This document shows positions 25,976 through 34,599 of a stretch of 64,000 nt of DNA, piece after piece (position 1 is the stretch's first letter; each line of letters starts with the position of its first letter). The stretch is from Gallibacterium trehalosifermentans. GTDB taxonomy: Bacteria > Pseudomonadota > Gammaproteobacteria > Enterobacterales > Pasteurellaceae. The stretch spans positions 71,797 to 135,796 of the forward strand of contig NZ_JBHLWB010000008.1 in the NCBI RefSeq assembly GCF_042433055.1, given 5' to 3'. The notes beneath the pieces are model-generated. The model saw only the letters and a program-made list of their open reading frames with translations, ran no database searches and was not told the origin of the DNA. The position numbers and the translations under genes were made by a program.

Positions 25976-27046
25976 ATGAAAGATTTTGGCATGAATGAAG
26001 AAAAAGAAAAAGCTCTGGCAGCAGCGTTAGGTCAAATTGAAAAACAGTTTGGTAAAGGTTCTATTATGCGTCTTGGGGATACTAAAACGTTAGATGTAGA
26101 AGCGATTTCAACTGGTTCTTTAGGGCTTGATGTTGCGTTAGGTATTGGTGGGTTACCGATGGGGCGTATTGTGGAGATTTTCGGACCTGAGTCATCAGGG
26201 AAAACAACATTAACCTTATCGGTCATTGCGCAAGCACAAAAGCAAGGGAAAACTTGTGCGTTTATTGATGCTGAACACGCATTAGATCCGATTTATGCGG
26301 CTAAATTAGGTGTAGATGTACAATCTTTATTAGTATCGCAACCAGATCATGGTGAACAGGCGTTAGAAATTTGCGATGCGTTAGTCCGTTCTGGGGCAGT
26401 AGATGTCATCATTATTGACTCTGTTGCCGCATTAACGCCGAAAGCAGAAATTGAAGGGGATATGGGCGATTCACATATGGGTTTACAAGCGCGTTTGATG
26501 TCGCAAGCATTACGTAAACTTACAGGGCATATTAAATCCGCAAATTGTCTAGTCGTGTTTATTAATCAAATCCGAATGAAGATCGGTGTGATGTTTGGTA
26601 GCCCAGAAACGACCACTGGTGGTAATGCGTTAAAATTTTATGCTTCTGTACGTTTAGATATTCGTCGTACAGGTTCGATTTCTGAAGGTGATGAAGTGAT
26701 TGGTAGCGAAACTCGGGTGAAAGTCGTGAAAAATAAAGTTGCGGCACCATTCCGACAAGCTGAATTCCAAATTCTCTATGGTGAGGGTATCTCTAAAAAT
26801 GGTGAGTTACTTGAGTTAGGTGTAAAACATAAATTAATCAATAAGTCTGGTGCATGGTATTCAATCCAAGATGAAAAAATTGGACAAGGGAAAGTGAATG
26901 CAATGAAATGGTTAGCTGAACATTCAGATATTGCAAATGAGTTAGAGCGTAAATTGCGTGAAGAACTGTTATCCAACCCAGATCAGTTATTAATGACTGA
27001 TGATACAGACGCAAAAGATGATGATGCACTAGATTTTAGTGAATAA
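25976..27046 (+). CDS. recA: Recombinase RecA
   Basis: A 356-aa strand-exchange ATPase and LexA coprotease. Walker A is GPESSGKT (near residue 71), and the sequence is nearly identical to Haemophilus RecA through the core (NQIRMKIGVMFGSPETTTGG for loop L1/L2 region). A GAGG site 8 bases before the ATG at 25976 supports that start; an internal ATG at 25991 (MNEEKEK) matches the Haemophilus N-terminus equally well. SOS-controlled by the LexA box upstream. It also serves recombination of DNA taken up by competence. Confidence 0.98.
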   Translation: MKDFGMNEEKEKALAAALGQIEKQFGKGSIMRLGDTKTLDVEAISTGSLGLDVALGIGGLPMGRIVEIFGPESSGKTTLTLSVIAQAQKQGKTCAFIDAEHALDPIYAAKLGVDVQSLLVSQPDHGEQALEICDALVRSGAVDVIIIDSVAALTPKAEIEGDMGDSHMGLQARLMSQALRKLTGHIKSANCLVVFINQIRMKIGVMFGSPETTTGGNALKFYASVRLDIRRTGSISEGDEVIGSETRVKVVKNKVAAPFRQAEFQILYGEGISKNGELLELGVKHKLINKSGAWYSIQDEKIGQGKVNAMKWLAEHSDIANELERKLREELLSNPDQLLMTDDTDAKDDDALDFSE

Positions 27047-27062
27047 ATGTCTAAGTAATATA

Positions 27063-27092
27063 GGTCGGATTTAAAAAATCCGACTTATTTTT
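27063..27092 (+). terminator. Rho-independent terminator after recA
   Basis: Stem GTCGGATTT / AAATCCGAC followed by TTATTTTTAT, 17 bases after the recA stop. recX lies beyond it and would be expressed by partial readthrough or separately, as is common for recA-recX pairs. Confidence 0.85.
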
Positions 27093-27215
27093 ATAAGATG
27101 ATTAATATAAATAAATGAATTCTGGTTATTTTTTCATCATCAATCTATTTAAGAATTCTTTGCTCACTTTAGGTTAAGATAGTAAACCTCCTTCAAGTTA
27201 ATACATTTTTAAATT

Positions 27216-27662
27216 ATGAATAATAATCTTGCACTTGCTTATGTTCTTAAACTTCTTGCTATTCGTGATTACAGTGAATATGAATTACGTTGTAAGCTGC
27301 AAGCAAAAGCCTTTTCAGCACAAGAGATTGAAGATGTGATCGCAACGTGCCAAGCAAAAAATTGGCAAAATGATTTGCGTTTTTGTGAACATTTTCTTCT
27401 ATCTCGTGTACAAAAAGGCTATGGATTACAGCGAATTAAACAAGAGATGCTGCAAAAGGGGATTCAAAATGAAATTTTGCAGCATACGCTTGCACAAAAT
27501 GAAATTGATTGGTTTGTGTTAGCAAAACAAACGTTGAGTAAAAAATTTCCGTATTATATGGAAGAAAAAGATTTAAAGATTAAACAAAAAATGTGGCGTT
27601 ATTTATATTCACGAGGTTTTTCACAGGAAGAAATTTCGGCACTATTTAAGGAATATGATTAA
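27216..27662 (+). CDS. recX: RecA regulatory protein RecX
   Basis: A 148-aa helical-repeat protein that caps RecA filaments and restrains RecA activity. It shows the RecX three-helix repeat pattern, for example LLAIRDYSEYELRCKLQAKAF, quoted short as RDYSEYELRCKL, then CEHFLLSRVQKGYGLQRIK and a C-terminal YLYSRGFSQEEISAL. It lies 169 bases downstream of recA. The 270 bases after it, to djlA, hold no gene that I can support; a TATAAT hexamer near 27834 may be the djlA -10. Confidence 0.93.
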   Translation: MNNNLALAYVLKLLAIRDYSEYELRCKLQAKAFSAQEIEDVIATCQAKNWQNDLRFCEHFLLSRVQKGYGLQRIKQEMLQKGIQNEILQHTLAQNEIDWFVLAKQTLSKKFPYYMEEKDLKIKQKMWRYLYSRGFSQEEISALFKEYD

Positions 27663-27932
27663 GCGCGGTAAATGTTTTATTACGACAAGGGCAATTATTA
27701 TTAGATAAGGTGAAATGTTGTCCGTTAATTGCGGTGAGTATAGTAAGGTTTTAATAAAATTACACCCACTATAAAAGTTCTAATTTTCTTCTAATACACT
27801 GAATTTTATTTATTTTTCGGACAGTGTAGCTTCGTATAATGAAAATCTGAGAGGTTGTTCCATTTCACGAAAATTAATTGTGGAGTAGAATAACTGACTT
27901 CTTGACCTCGCAAACATGCAAAAAGGAAAAGT

Positions 27933-28805
27933 ATGAATTTTATTGGAAAATTAATTGGTATCATTGTTGGTTTTAAATTTGGTGGATTTTTTGGGGCAAT
28001 TTTTGGTTGCATTTTAGGACATCTTGCCGATAAAAAATTATATGAATTAGGTAATGTCGGTTCTTCATTATTTGGTCATCGGGTATCACGCCAATCATTA
28101 TTTATGCAAACTACTTTTGCCGTCATGGGGCATTTAAGTAAAGCAAAAGGGCGTGTTACGGCAGAGGATATTGATCTTGCTAATTCAATTATGGATCGTA
28201 TGCAGCTTAGTGTTGATCAACGTAAACAAGCACAAGCCGCATTCACACGAGGAAAATCACCTGATTTTCCTATTCGCCAAGCAATTAAAGAGTTCCGTAT
28301 TGGCTGTGGTGGACGAAATGATTTATTAAGAGTATTTCTTGAAATACAGATTCAAGTGGCATTGAGCGATCAAGAATTACACCTAAATGAAAAAGAGATT
28401 TTATTTATTGTCGCGGAAGAGTTGGGCTATTCTTCATTCCAATTTGAGCAAATGTTGGCGATGATTTATGCTGCACGTCAATTCTCACAAGGTGGCGGCT
28501 TTCACTATCAGTACCAACAATATCAACAACAAGGGTATCAACAACATTCAGGTGGTTATCAAGGAGCAAGACAAAGCGCATCTGGTCCAACATTAGAAAC
28601 TGCATATCAGGTTTTAGGGGTATCGGCGGACGATGATCGTGATGTGGTAAAACGTGCTTATCGTAAATTAATGAATGAACATCACCCTGATAAATTGGTG
28701 GCGAAAGGGTTGCCTGAAGAGATGATGGAAATGGCGAAAGAAAAAGCACAACAAATTCAAGCCGCATATGATTTGATCTGTAAAGTGAAAGGTTGGAAGA
28801 AATAA
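27933..28805 (+). CDS. djlA: Membrane-anchored DnaJ-like co-chaperone DjlA
   Basis: A 290-aa type III J-domain protein that stimulates DnaK at the inner membrane. The N-terminal glycine-rich membrane segment (about residues 5-31, GKLIGIIVGFKFGGFFGAIF) is typical for DjlA. A TerB-like central domain follows (about 60-185), then a Q/Y/G-rich linker (about 190-220) and a C-terminal J domain with the HPD triad in MNEHHPDKL (near residue 251). An AAGGAAAAGT site precedes the ATG. The stop codon overlaps the next start (TAATG). Confidence 0.95.
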   Translation: MNFIGKLIGIIVGFKFGGFFGAIFGCILGHLADKKLYELGNVGSSLFGHRVSRQSLFMQTTFAVMGHLSKAKGRVTAEDIDLANSIMDRMQLSVDQRKQAQAAFTRGKSPDFPIRQAIKEFRIGCGGRNDLLRVFLEIQIQVALSDQELHLNEKEILFIVAEELGYSSFQFEQMLAMIYAARQFSQGGGFHYQYQQYQQQGYQQHSGGYQGARQSASGPTLETAYQVLGVSADDDRDVVKRAYRKLMNEHHPDKLVAKGLPEEMMEMAKEKAQQIQAAYDLICKVKGWKK

Positions 28806-29416
28806 TGATGTCAAAGTCTGTTTTGCCGATGACATTAGCGCTGTTTATTGCAGGACTGATGATATGGTCTTATCTCCAGCCTTATTCCCAAGATGTTTGG
28901 CTTGCTGAAATGATACCAGTTATTGCGGTATTTTTACTGTTAATTATTACTTATCCAAAGTTTCAATTTAGTTTATTTGCCTATGTATTAATGAGTGGCT
29001 GGTTAGTGTTACATACCATTGGCGCACATTATACGTTCGAACTTGTCCCTTTTAGTTGGGGCAGTCAATTACTTTCTGGTTGGTTAGGTGAGGGGCGTAA
29101 TCATTTTGATCGGGTTGCACATTATATTATTGGCTTTTATAGCTTTCCTATTGCTGAATTACTGGTGCGAAAAGGGTGGGCTAATGCTATAACAGCTGGG
29201 CTATTTGGATTATTTTCAATTATGAGTATTGCCGCAGCCTATGAAATTATCGAATGGCAATATGCTGTTAGAGAAGGTGGGGAGGCTGGTATCGCTTTCT
29301 TGGGATCTCAAGGTGATGTTTGGGACGCTCAAAAAGATATGCTAGCAGATACATTGGGCGCTTTAACGGCATTAATTTTATTTTATTGGCAACGACCTGA
29401 TAAAAAATGCGTATAA
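28805..29416 (+). CDS. YjdF-like DUF2238 inner-membrane protein
   Basis: About 203 aa with five or six predicted membrane helices and the DUF2238 features GRNHFDRVAHYIIGF (HFDR motif), a conserved E in AAYEIIEWQYA, and GDVWDAQKDMLADTLGAL. It resembles E. coli YjdF; the family has no established function. Its ATG overlaps the djlA stop (TAATG), and it overlaps dusC by 10 bases, so it is embedded in a djlA-yjdF-dusC-yjjG run. Confidence 0.82.
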   Translation: MMSKSVLPMTLALFIAGLMIWSYLQPYSQDVWLAEMIPVIAVFLLLIITYPKFQFSLFAYVLMSGWLVLHTIGAHYTFELVPFSWGSQLLSGWLGEGRNHFDRVAHYIIGFYSFPIAELLVRKGWANAITAGLFGLFSIMSIAAAYEIIEWQYAVREGGEAGIAFLGSQGDVWDAQKDMLADTLGALTALILFYWQRPDKKCV

Positions 29417-30351
29417 TTCTTGCTCCAATGCAGGGCGTACTCGATCCTTTTATGCGCCAATTATTAACTGCTTTTAATTCTTATGATCTGTGTGTGTCGG
29501 AATTTGTTCGTGTAGTAAACCAATGCTTACCGAAAAAAGTCTATTACCGCCTTTGCCCTGAATTGTATCAACAAGGCTATACCGATAGTGGCACGCCAGT
29601 TCGTGTTCAGTTATTAGGACAATCACCAGAATGGTTAGCTGAAAATGCGCAATTAGCCATTGAGTTAGGTTCACATGGTATTGATTTTAATTGTGGGTGT
29701 CCATCAAAAACAGTGAATGGTAGCTGTGGTGGAGCTAGTTTGTTAAAACAACCAGAGTTAATTTACCGAGCAACCAAAGCAATCCGTGATGCGATTGGTG
29801 CAGATGAAACCTTAAGCGTAAAAATTCGCCTTGGTTGGAGTGAGAAAACGTTTGCGATAGACATAGCTGATGCTGTCCAACAAGGTGGTGCAGATGAAAT
29901 TGCGGTACATGGTCGCACGAAAATAGATGGCTACCGTGCAGATCGGATTGATTGGGAAAAAATTGGCGAAATTCGTCAGGCGTTGTCGATTCCAGTGATT
30001 GCGAATGGAGAAATTTTTAGTTGGCAAGATGCACAAACCTGTTTGGCTGTTACTGGTTGTGATGATTTGATGGTTGCTCGAGGAGCGTTACAGATCCCAA
30101 ATTTGAGTGAGGTGATCAAACATCAAGTTGAACCGCTAGCTTGGTCTAAAATTGTGATGTTATTAGCGGCGTATAGTCATGTTGATAATCAATGGGATAG
30201 CGGTTTTTATCATTTGGCAAGAATCAAACAATGGTTAAGATTTTTACTCAAATATTATACTGAGGCTGAAATATTATTTGAAAAAATAAAAGGTTGTACG
30301 ACAACTGAAGCATTACAAATGATGTTGGATAGAGAGAAAAATGAAATATAA
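29407..30351 (+). CDS. dusC: tRNA-dihydrouridine(16) synthase DusC
   Basis: A 314-aa FMN-dependent reductase that makes dihydrouridine at U16 of tRNAs. The TIM-barrel start MRIILAPMQGVLDPFMRQLL, the active-site Cys in DFNCGCPSKTVNGSCGGASL (quoted short: NCGCPSKTVN, near residue 98) and VHGRTKIDGYRA fit the DusC subgroup rather than DusA or DusB. It overlaps both the upstream gene (10 bases) and yjjG (11 bases), indicating translational coupling. Confidence 0.93.
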   Translation: MRIILAPMQGVLDPFMRQLLTAFNSYDLCVSEFVRVVNQCLPKKVYYRLCPELYQQGYTDSGTPVRVQLLGQSPEWLAENAQLAIELGSHGIDFNCGCPSKTVNGSCGGASLLKQPELIYRATKAIRDAIGADETLSVKIRLGWSEKTFAIDIADAVQQGGADEIAVHGRTKIDGYRADRIDWEKIGEIRQALSIPVIANGEIFSWQDAQTCLAVTGCDDLMVARGALQIPNLSEVIKHQVEPLAWSKIVMLLAAYSHVDNQWDSGFYHLARIKQWLRFLLKYYTEAEILFEKIKGCTTTEALQMMLDREKNEI

Positions 30352-31012
30352 CTGGATTTTATTTGATGCTGATGAAACATTATTCTCCTTTGATTCTTTT
30401 GCTGGATTAAAGCAATTATTTGCCAATTATCATGTTGATTTTACCCAAGAGGATTTTGTTCAATATCAACAAATTAATAAGCCATTATGGGTCGCATACC
30501 AAGATGGTAAGATTGATGCGAAAACATTGCAGGAAAGCCGTTTTTCTGCATGGGGTAAAAAGTTATCTGTTAAACCAGCAGAGTTAAATCATGGTTTTTT
30601 ATTATCAATGGCAGAAGTATGTCGTCCATTAGATGGAGTGGTGGAGTTATTACAACAGCTCAAAGATAAAGCTAAATTGGCGATTATTACTAACGGATTT
30701 ACCGCAATGCAACAACTTCGTCTGCAGAAAACAGGGTTAAAGGATTATTTTGAGTTTGTGGTGGTATCTGAAGAAATTGGTGTATCGAAACCGAATCCAC
30801 ACTTTTTTCAACACGCTTTAGCTTTAGCGCGCCCCCAATCATATGAGCAGGTTTTGGTGGTAGGTGATACACTAGAATCGGATATTTTAGGTGGTAATAA
30901 TGTTGGATTGGATACTTGTTGGTTAGATCATGGACGAGAAAATCTCACCGAAATTAAACCTACTTATCAAATTTCTCAGATTGCTGAGTTAGTCAATGTT
31001 GTGAACAAATAA
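30341..31012 (+). CDS. yjjG: Pyrimidine 5'-nucleotidase YjjG (HAD superfamily)
   Basis: A 223-aa HAD-type phosphatase that hydrolyses pyrimidine and non-canonical nucleoside monophosphates, helping to clean the nucleotide pool. HAD motif I is FDADETLF (catalytic Asp9 and Asp11), motif II is ITNGF, motif III the Lys in GVSKPNPHFF, and motif IV VGDTLESDILGG. Length and sequence are close to E. coli YjjG. It overlaps the end of dusC. Confidence 0.93.
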   Translation: MKYNWILFDADETLFSFDSFAGLKQLFANYHVDFTQEDFVQYQQINKPLWVAYQDGKIDAKTLQESRFSAWGKKLSVKPAELNHGFLLSMAEVCRPLDGVVELLQQLKDKAKLAIITNGFTAMQQLRLQKTGLKDYFEFVVVSEEIGVSKPNPHFFQHALALARPQSYEQVLVVGDTLESDILGGNNVGLDTCWLDHGRENLTEIKPTYQISQIAELVNVVNK

Positions 31013-31013
31013 T

Positions 31014-31031
31014 CGTAAATATTTCTTTACA
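31014..31031. promoter_or_regulatory. TyrR box upstream of tyrR
   Basis: CGTAAATATTTCTTTACA matches the TyrR consensus TGTAAA-N6-TTTACA at 11 of 12 positions. It lies one base after the yjjG stop and 111 bases before the tyrR ATG, which suggests autoregulation as known for E. coli tyrR. Promoter hexamers near it are not convincing by eye. Confidence 0.7.
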
Positions 31032-31141
31032 CTGCCTTTATTTCTATACGGGTAATCGGTATGATAATGCCATGTCAGAAATGAGATTAAATCTATTGTC
31101 GTAAAGATGAGGTTTGACTTACATTTAAGGAGGCGTAGATC

Positions 31142-32719
31142 ATGCGTTTTGCCATAGCTTGTGTGGATAGAATTGGTGTTGCTAAAGAAGTATTGGATTT
31201 ATTTGCAAAAGAAAAGATCAATCTTGAGGGAATTGAATTAAAAAAACTTGAAAATAATGGGGTGATTTATCTAAAAGTTGAGGATATTGCAAATTTTCAA
31301 GTAACCTACCTCATGGAGAAATTGCGTAATATTGATGGAGTGAGTTCGGTTTCGCCATTAGATTTTTTGCCTTATGAACGCAAGAACGTAGAATTGAATG
31401 CGTTATTTGAGGCGTTACCTCACCCAATTCTATCGGTGGATTTGGCGGGAAAAATAGAATTTGCTAATCAGCCTGCGTGTAAATTATTATTGCCATACTT
31501 ACAAGAAAATAGACCCAAAGCGAAGAGTTTACAGGGATATTTATTAGTAGAGGTTTTGCCTGCTTTACAACAAGCTACATGGTATCAAACTTTCTTGCAG
31601 CAATCACAACAACATCATATTACGACAACCTTTTCTCATAATATTGATTTAGATGATCAACCATGGCAACTGGATTTATTTCCGTTGACCTTTCAAGATG
31701 TTAATCAAACCTTGCTTGGTTGCGTGGTTACCCTACAATCTTTTGCGGCATTACGTGTTGATCCACAAAAATTTAATGCGTATTTAAGTAATACATTTAA
31801 TGATGTGGTCGCGAAAAGTAAAAAAATGGCAGATGTGGTAGAGCTGGCGAAAAAATTTGCATTCTCTGATGCTCCATTGTTAATCCAAGGTGAAACGGGG
31901 ACAGGAAAAGAGTTTATTGCTAAGGCTTGCCATCATTTGAGCCAGCGCCGAGATCAAAAGTTTATTGCGGTTAATTGTGCTGGGCTACCGCCCGAAGATA
32001 CTGAAGCTGAAATGTTTGGTTATCATACGAATGAACGTAAAAGTATTGGCTTTTTCGAATATGCAAATCAAGGTACGGTGCTATTAGATAATATCGCAGA
32101 ATTATCGTTGCCAATGCAGGCGAAGTTATTGCGTTTTTTAAATGATGGGACGTTCCGCCGTGTTGGTGAAGAACAGGAACATTATGTGAATGTGCGGGTG
32201 ATTTGTACTACACAAGAACCGTTGTCCACCTATGTCGAGCAAGGCAAAGTACGTGAGGATTTGTATCATCGTTTAAATGTTTTAAGTTTAACAATTCCCC
32301 CTTTACGAGATCGGCAAGAAGATATTCCAGATTTAGTTGCTCAATTTGTTAAACAAATTGCAACCCAAATGATGATTCCTCAACCATATTATGATGAAGA
32401 GTTTATTGCTTTTTTACAGAAATATGCTTGGACAGGGAATGTTCGTGAATTGTATAACGCACTATATCGAGCTTGTTCTTTAGTAGAAAATGGGCAGCTC
32501 TCTATTGCTGCACTGCACTTGCAAGATCGTTTCATTAATCATTTCAGTCTAGAACAATTTGAAGGGGCAACCTTAGATGAAATGCTAAAACATTTTGAAG
32601 CAGCAATTTTGCAGAAATTTTATGTTGAGTATCCAAGTACACGAAAACTTGCTCAACATTTAGGTGTTTCTCATACTGCCATTGCCAATAAATTGCGTCA
32701 GTATGGAATGGCTAAGTAG
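31142..32719 (+). CDS. tyrR: Aromatic amino acid regulator TyrR
   Basis: A 525-aa transcription factor that controls aromatic amino acid synthesis and transport. The N-terminal ACT domain (about 1-75; MRFAIACVDRIGVAKEVL) is followed by a PAS domain (about 80-190), an AAA+ domain (about 210-440; Walker A GETGTGKE near residue 259) and a C-terminal helix-turn-helix with PSTRKLAQHLGVSHTAIANK. There is no GAFTGA loop, as expected for TyrR. In Walker B the sequence reads VLLDNIAEL, where E. coli TyrR has VLLDEIGEM, so the usual glutamate is Asn here. GGAGG lies 9 bases before ATG. Confidence 0.94.
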   Translation: MRFAIACVDRIGVAKEVLDLFAKEKINLEGIELKKLENNGVIYLKVEDIANFQVTYLMEKLRNIDGVSSVSPLDFLPYERKNVELNALFEALPHPILSVDLAGKIEFANQPACKLLLPYLQENRPKAKSLQGYLLVEVLPALQQATWYQTFLQQSQQHHITTTFSHNIDLDDQPWQLDLFPLTFQDVNQTLLGCVVTLQSFAALRVDPQKFNAYLSNTFNDVVAKSKKMADVVELAKKFAFSDAPLLIQGETGTGKEFIAKACHHLSQRRDQKFIAVNCAGLPPEDTEAEMFGYHTNERKSIGFFEYANQGTVLLDNIAELSLPMQAKLLRFLNDGTFRRVGEEQEHYVNVRVICTTQEPLSTYVEQGKVREDLYHRLNVLSLTIPPLRDRQEDIPDLVAQFVKQIATQMMIPQPYYDEEFIAFLQKYAWTGNVRELYNALYRACSLVENGQLSIAALHLQDRFINHFSLEQFEGATLDEMLKHFEAAILQKFYVEYPSTRKLAQHLGVSHTAIANKLRQYGMAK

Positions 32720-32826
32720 GCTAAATTAGCTATAACAGTATGATGACGAAATATGCTAGAATAGACGGTCAAATTTTTGTATTTTTTATGGGCGATAAGC
32801 TTTTAGCCTAATTAGTGGAGGAATAA

Positions 32827-33465
32827 ATGACGGTAGCAGCGAATAGACGTTCAATCATGACCCTTTTTTCAGATAAAAATGATATTTACAGCCATCAAGT
32901 TAAAATTGTCTTAGCCGAAAAAGGCGTAGCTTATGAAACTGAAAATATTGAGTCAGGTGAAATTTCAGAAGATTTGCTAGAACTCAACCCAACTGGAAGC
33001 TTGCCAACGCTTGTTGATCGAGAGTTAGTACTATTTAATTCACGTATTATTATGGAATATCTTGATGAACGTTTCCCTCACCCTCCTTTAATGCCAGTTT
33101 ATCCAGTGGCAAGAGCACAATGTCGTTTATTAATGCAACGCATTGAAAATGACTGGTATCCGTTGTTTGCTAAAGCGAAAGATGAAAATCACCCTGAAGT
33201 AGCGACAGCACGTAAACAATTAAAAGAAGAATTGTTAGCTGTTGCGCCAGTGTTTTCTCAATTTGAATATTTTATGAGTGATGAGTTTAGTTTAGTGGAC
33301 TGCTACTTAGCCCCATTATTCTGGCAACTTCAATTATTAAGTATTGAGTTTACTGGTGCAGGAAGTAAAGCGATTAAAGGTTATATGAATAAAGTCTTTT
33401 CACGTGATAGCTTTGCAAAATCACTCGGTAATAGTGCAGCATTGAATATTATGGACGATAAGTAA
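32827..33465 (+). CDS. sspA: Stringent starvation protein A
   Basis: A 212-aa RNA-polymerase-associated protein with a glutathione-S-transferase fold: thioredoxin-like domain (about 10-85; NPTGSLPTLVDRELVL) and helical C-terminal domain. It affects stationary-phase and acid-stress expression in enterobacteria. A GTGGAGG site precedes the ATG, and a TAGAAT -10-like hexamer lies near 32757. It forms the usual pair with sspB, nine bases apart. Confidence 0.95.
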   Translation: MTVAANRRSIMTLFSDKNDIYSHQVKIVLAEKGVAYETENIESGEISEDLLELNPTGSLPTLVDRELVLFNSRIIMEYLDERFPHPPLMPVYPVARAQCRLLMQRIENDWYPLFAKAKDENHPEVATARKQLKEELLAVAPVFSQFEYFMSDEFSLVDCYLAPLFWQLQLLSIEFTGAGSKAIKGYMNKVFSRDSFAKSLGNSAALNIMDDK

Positions 33466-33474
33466 GGATCGGTT

Positions 33475-33942
33475 ATGTCAATGGAAACACCAACACCAAA
33501 ACGTCCATATCTTTTGCGTGCTTATTTTGATTGGTTAGTGGATAATGACTTAACACCTTATTTGGTTGTTGATGCGGATTATCCTCACGTTGAGGTACCA
33601 GTTGAATATGTTCGTGATGGTCAAATTGTATTGAATTTGTCGCCAAATGCGGTAGGGAATCTCTCATTAGGAAACGATGAAATTCGATTTAGTGCGAGAT
33701 TTCAAGGCATAATTTGGCATATTGTAATACCTCTTGGTGCAGCACTTGCTATTTATGCTCGAGAGAATGGTGATGGTGTGATGTTTGAACCCGAAGAGGC
33801 TTATGATATTGAAGGGCTTAACACAGAACAGCCATTTGGTTTCCAAGAAATAGTGGATATTCCAACTGACTCAAGTAATAAAAAAACAACAAAAAAAGAA
33901 ACTGTAGAAAAGAAAACTTCTCATCTACGTATTCTTGACTAA
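33475..33942 (+). CDS. sspB: ClpXP adaptor protein SspB
   Basis: A 155-aa adaptor that delivers ssrA-tagged polypeptides from stalled ribosomes to ClpXP. The folded N-terminal domain binds the tag (VEYVRDGQIVLNLSPNAVGNL, short motif LNLSPNAVGNL). A low-complexity linker and a C-terminal ClpX-binding tail ending HLRILD follow. It lies directly after sspA and is followed by a strong terminator. Confidence 0.95.
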   Translation: MSMETPTPKRPYLLRAYFDWLVDNDLTPYLVVDADYPHVEVPVEYVRDGQIVLNLSPNAVGNLSLGNDEIRFSARFQGIIWHIVIPLGAALAIYARENGDGVMFEPEEAYDIEGLNTEQPFGFQEIVDIPTDSSNKKTTKKETVEKKTSHLRILD

Positions 33943-33951
33943 TCCTCCCTT

Positions 33952-33980
33952 ATGCCGTAAGAAATTACGGCATTTTTTGT
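33952..33980 (+). terminator. Rho-independent terminator after sspAB
   Basis: Nine-base-pair stem ATGCCGTAA / TTACGGCAT with GAAA loop, then TTTTTGTTTT, ten bases past the sspB stop. The CRP-S-like site of the competence operon begins just downstream. Confidence 0.92.
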
Positions 33981-33983
33981 TTT

Positions 33984-33999
33984 CTCGATCCTGTTCACA
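33984..33999 (+). promoter_or_regulatory. CRP-S-like (Sxy-dependent) site of the competence pseudopilin operon
   Basis: CTCGATCCTGTTCACA keeps the CRP spacing (5-N6-5). Its left half carries C at the position where canonical sites have T (TGTGA), the hallmark of CRP-S sites in Pasteurellaceae; the right half TCACA is canonical. A promoter-like pair, TTGACA (34024-34029) and TATCCC (34046-34051), follows. This puts the site about 60-65 bases upstream of the likely start, as for class I activation. The match is partial, and the operon identity makes it more credible. Confidence 0.6.
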
Positions 34000-34071
34000 A
34001 TTCTAAGATTATTATTTCTCAAATTGACATTATCCAGCATACTCTTATCCCTCAAATACGAGGGAGAGGTC

Positions 34072-34599
34072 ATGCAAAAATATTATGCTGGTATTACGTT
34101 AATTGAAGTATTAACTATATTATTGATTATGACGCTATCCATTCTAGTGATTACACCAACATGGCAGCAATTTAATCATCAAATTCGGCTTTATATTGAA
34201 CAATGGCGCTTACAGCAATATTTATTACAGGTTCAGCAACGAGCCAATTATGCGATGACGAATTGGCAATTAAGAGTAAGTATTTCTGCTGACCGTCAAC
34301 GCTGGTGTTTAATTGCCCAAGCAGATAACTCACCTTGTGATTGTTTAGCTTTAACTCATTGTAATCGAGCAGAGCGGTTACTTTATTATCCTTATTCTTC
34401 CACGGTTAGCTTTATTACTAAAGCAAATTATCCGCAAATTATCACTTCTTTTGATAATGTACGGCATACAATGCGTAATAGTTGCTTTTTATTACAATCA
34501 GGATCACATCGTTTCTTGTTTAAATATAGTGGGTTTGGTGGGGTAAAAATAGATAAGAATGATTCAACCAGTGCGTGTTTAAATTATGATGTGTCATAG
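34072..34599 (+). CDS. comN: Competence type IV pseudopilin ComN (prepilin peptidase-dependent protein)
   Basis: About 175 aa. ATG 34072 follows GGGAGAGGTC; an upstream frame extension to 34024 covers the promoter and is rejected. A prepilin cleavage motif G|ITLIEVL lies at residues 8-9, with the conserved Glu5 of the mature protein, followed by a long hydrophobic helix and a globular domain with paired Cys (PCDCLALTHC). It is the first gene of a four-gene pseudopilin run corresponding to Haemophilus comNOPQ, needed for DNA uptake. Confidence 0.8.
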   Translation: MQKYYAGITLIEVLTILLIMTLSILVITPTWQQFNHQIRLYIEQWRLQQYLLQVQQRANYAMTNWQLRVSISADRQRWCLIAQADNSPCDCLALTHCNRAERLLYYPYSSTVSFITKANYPQIITSFDNVRHTMRNSCFLLQSGSHRFLFKYSGFGGVKIDKNDSTSACLNYDVS

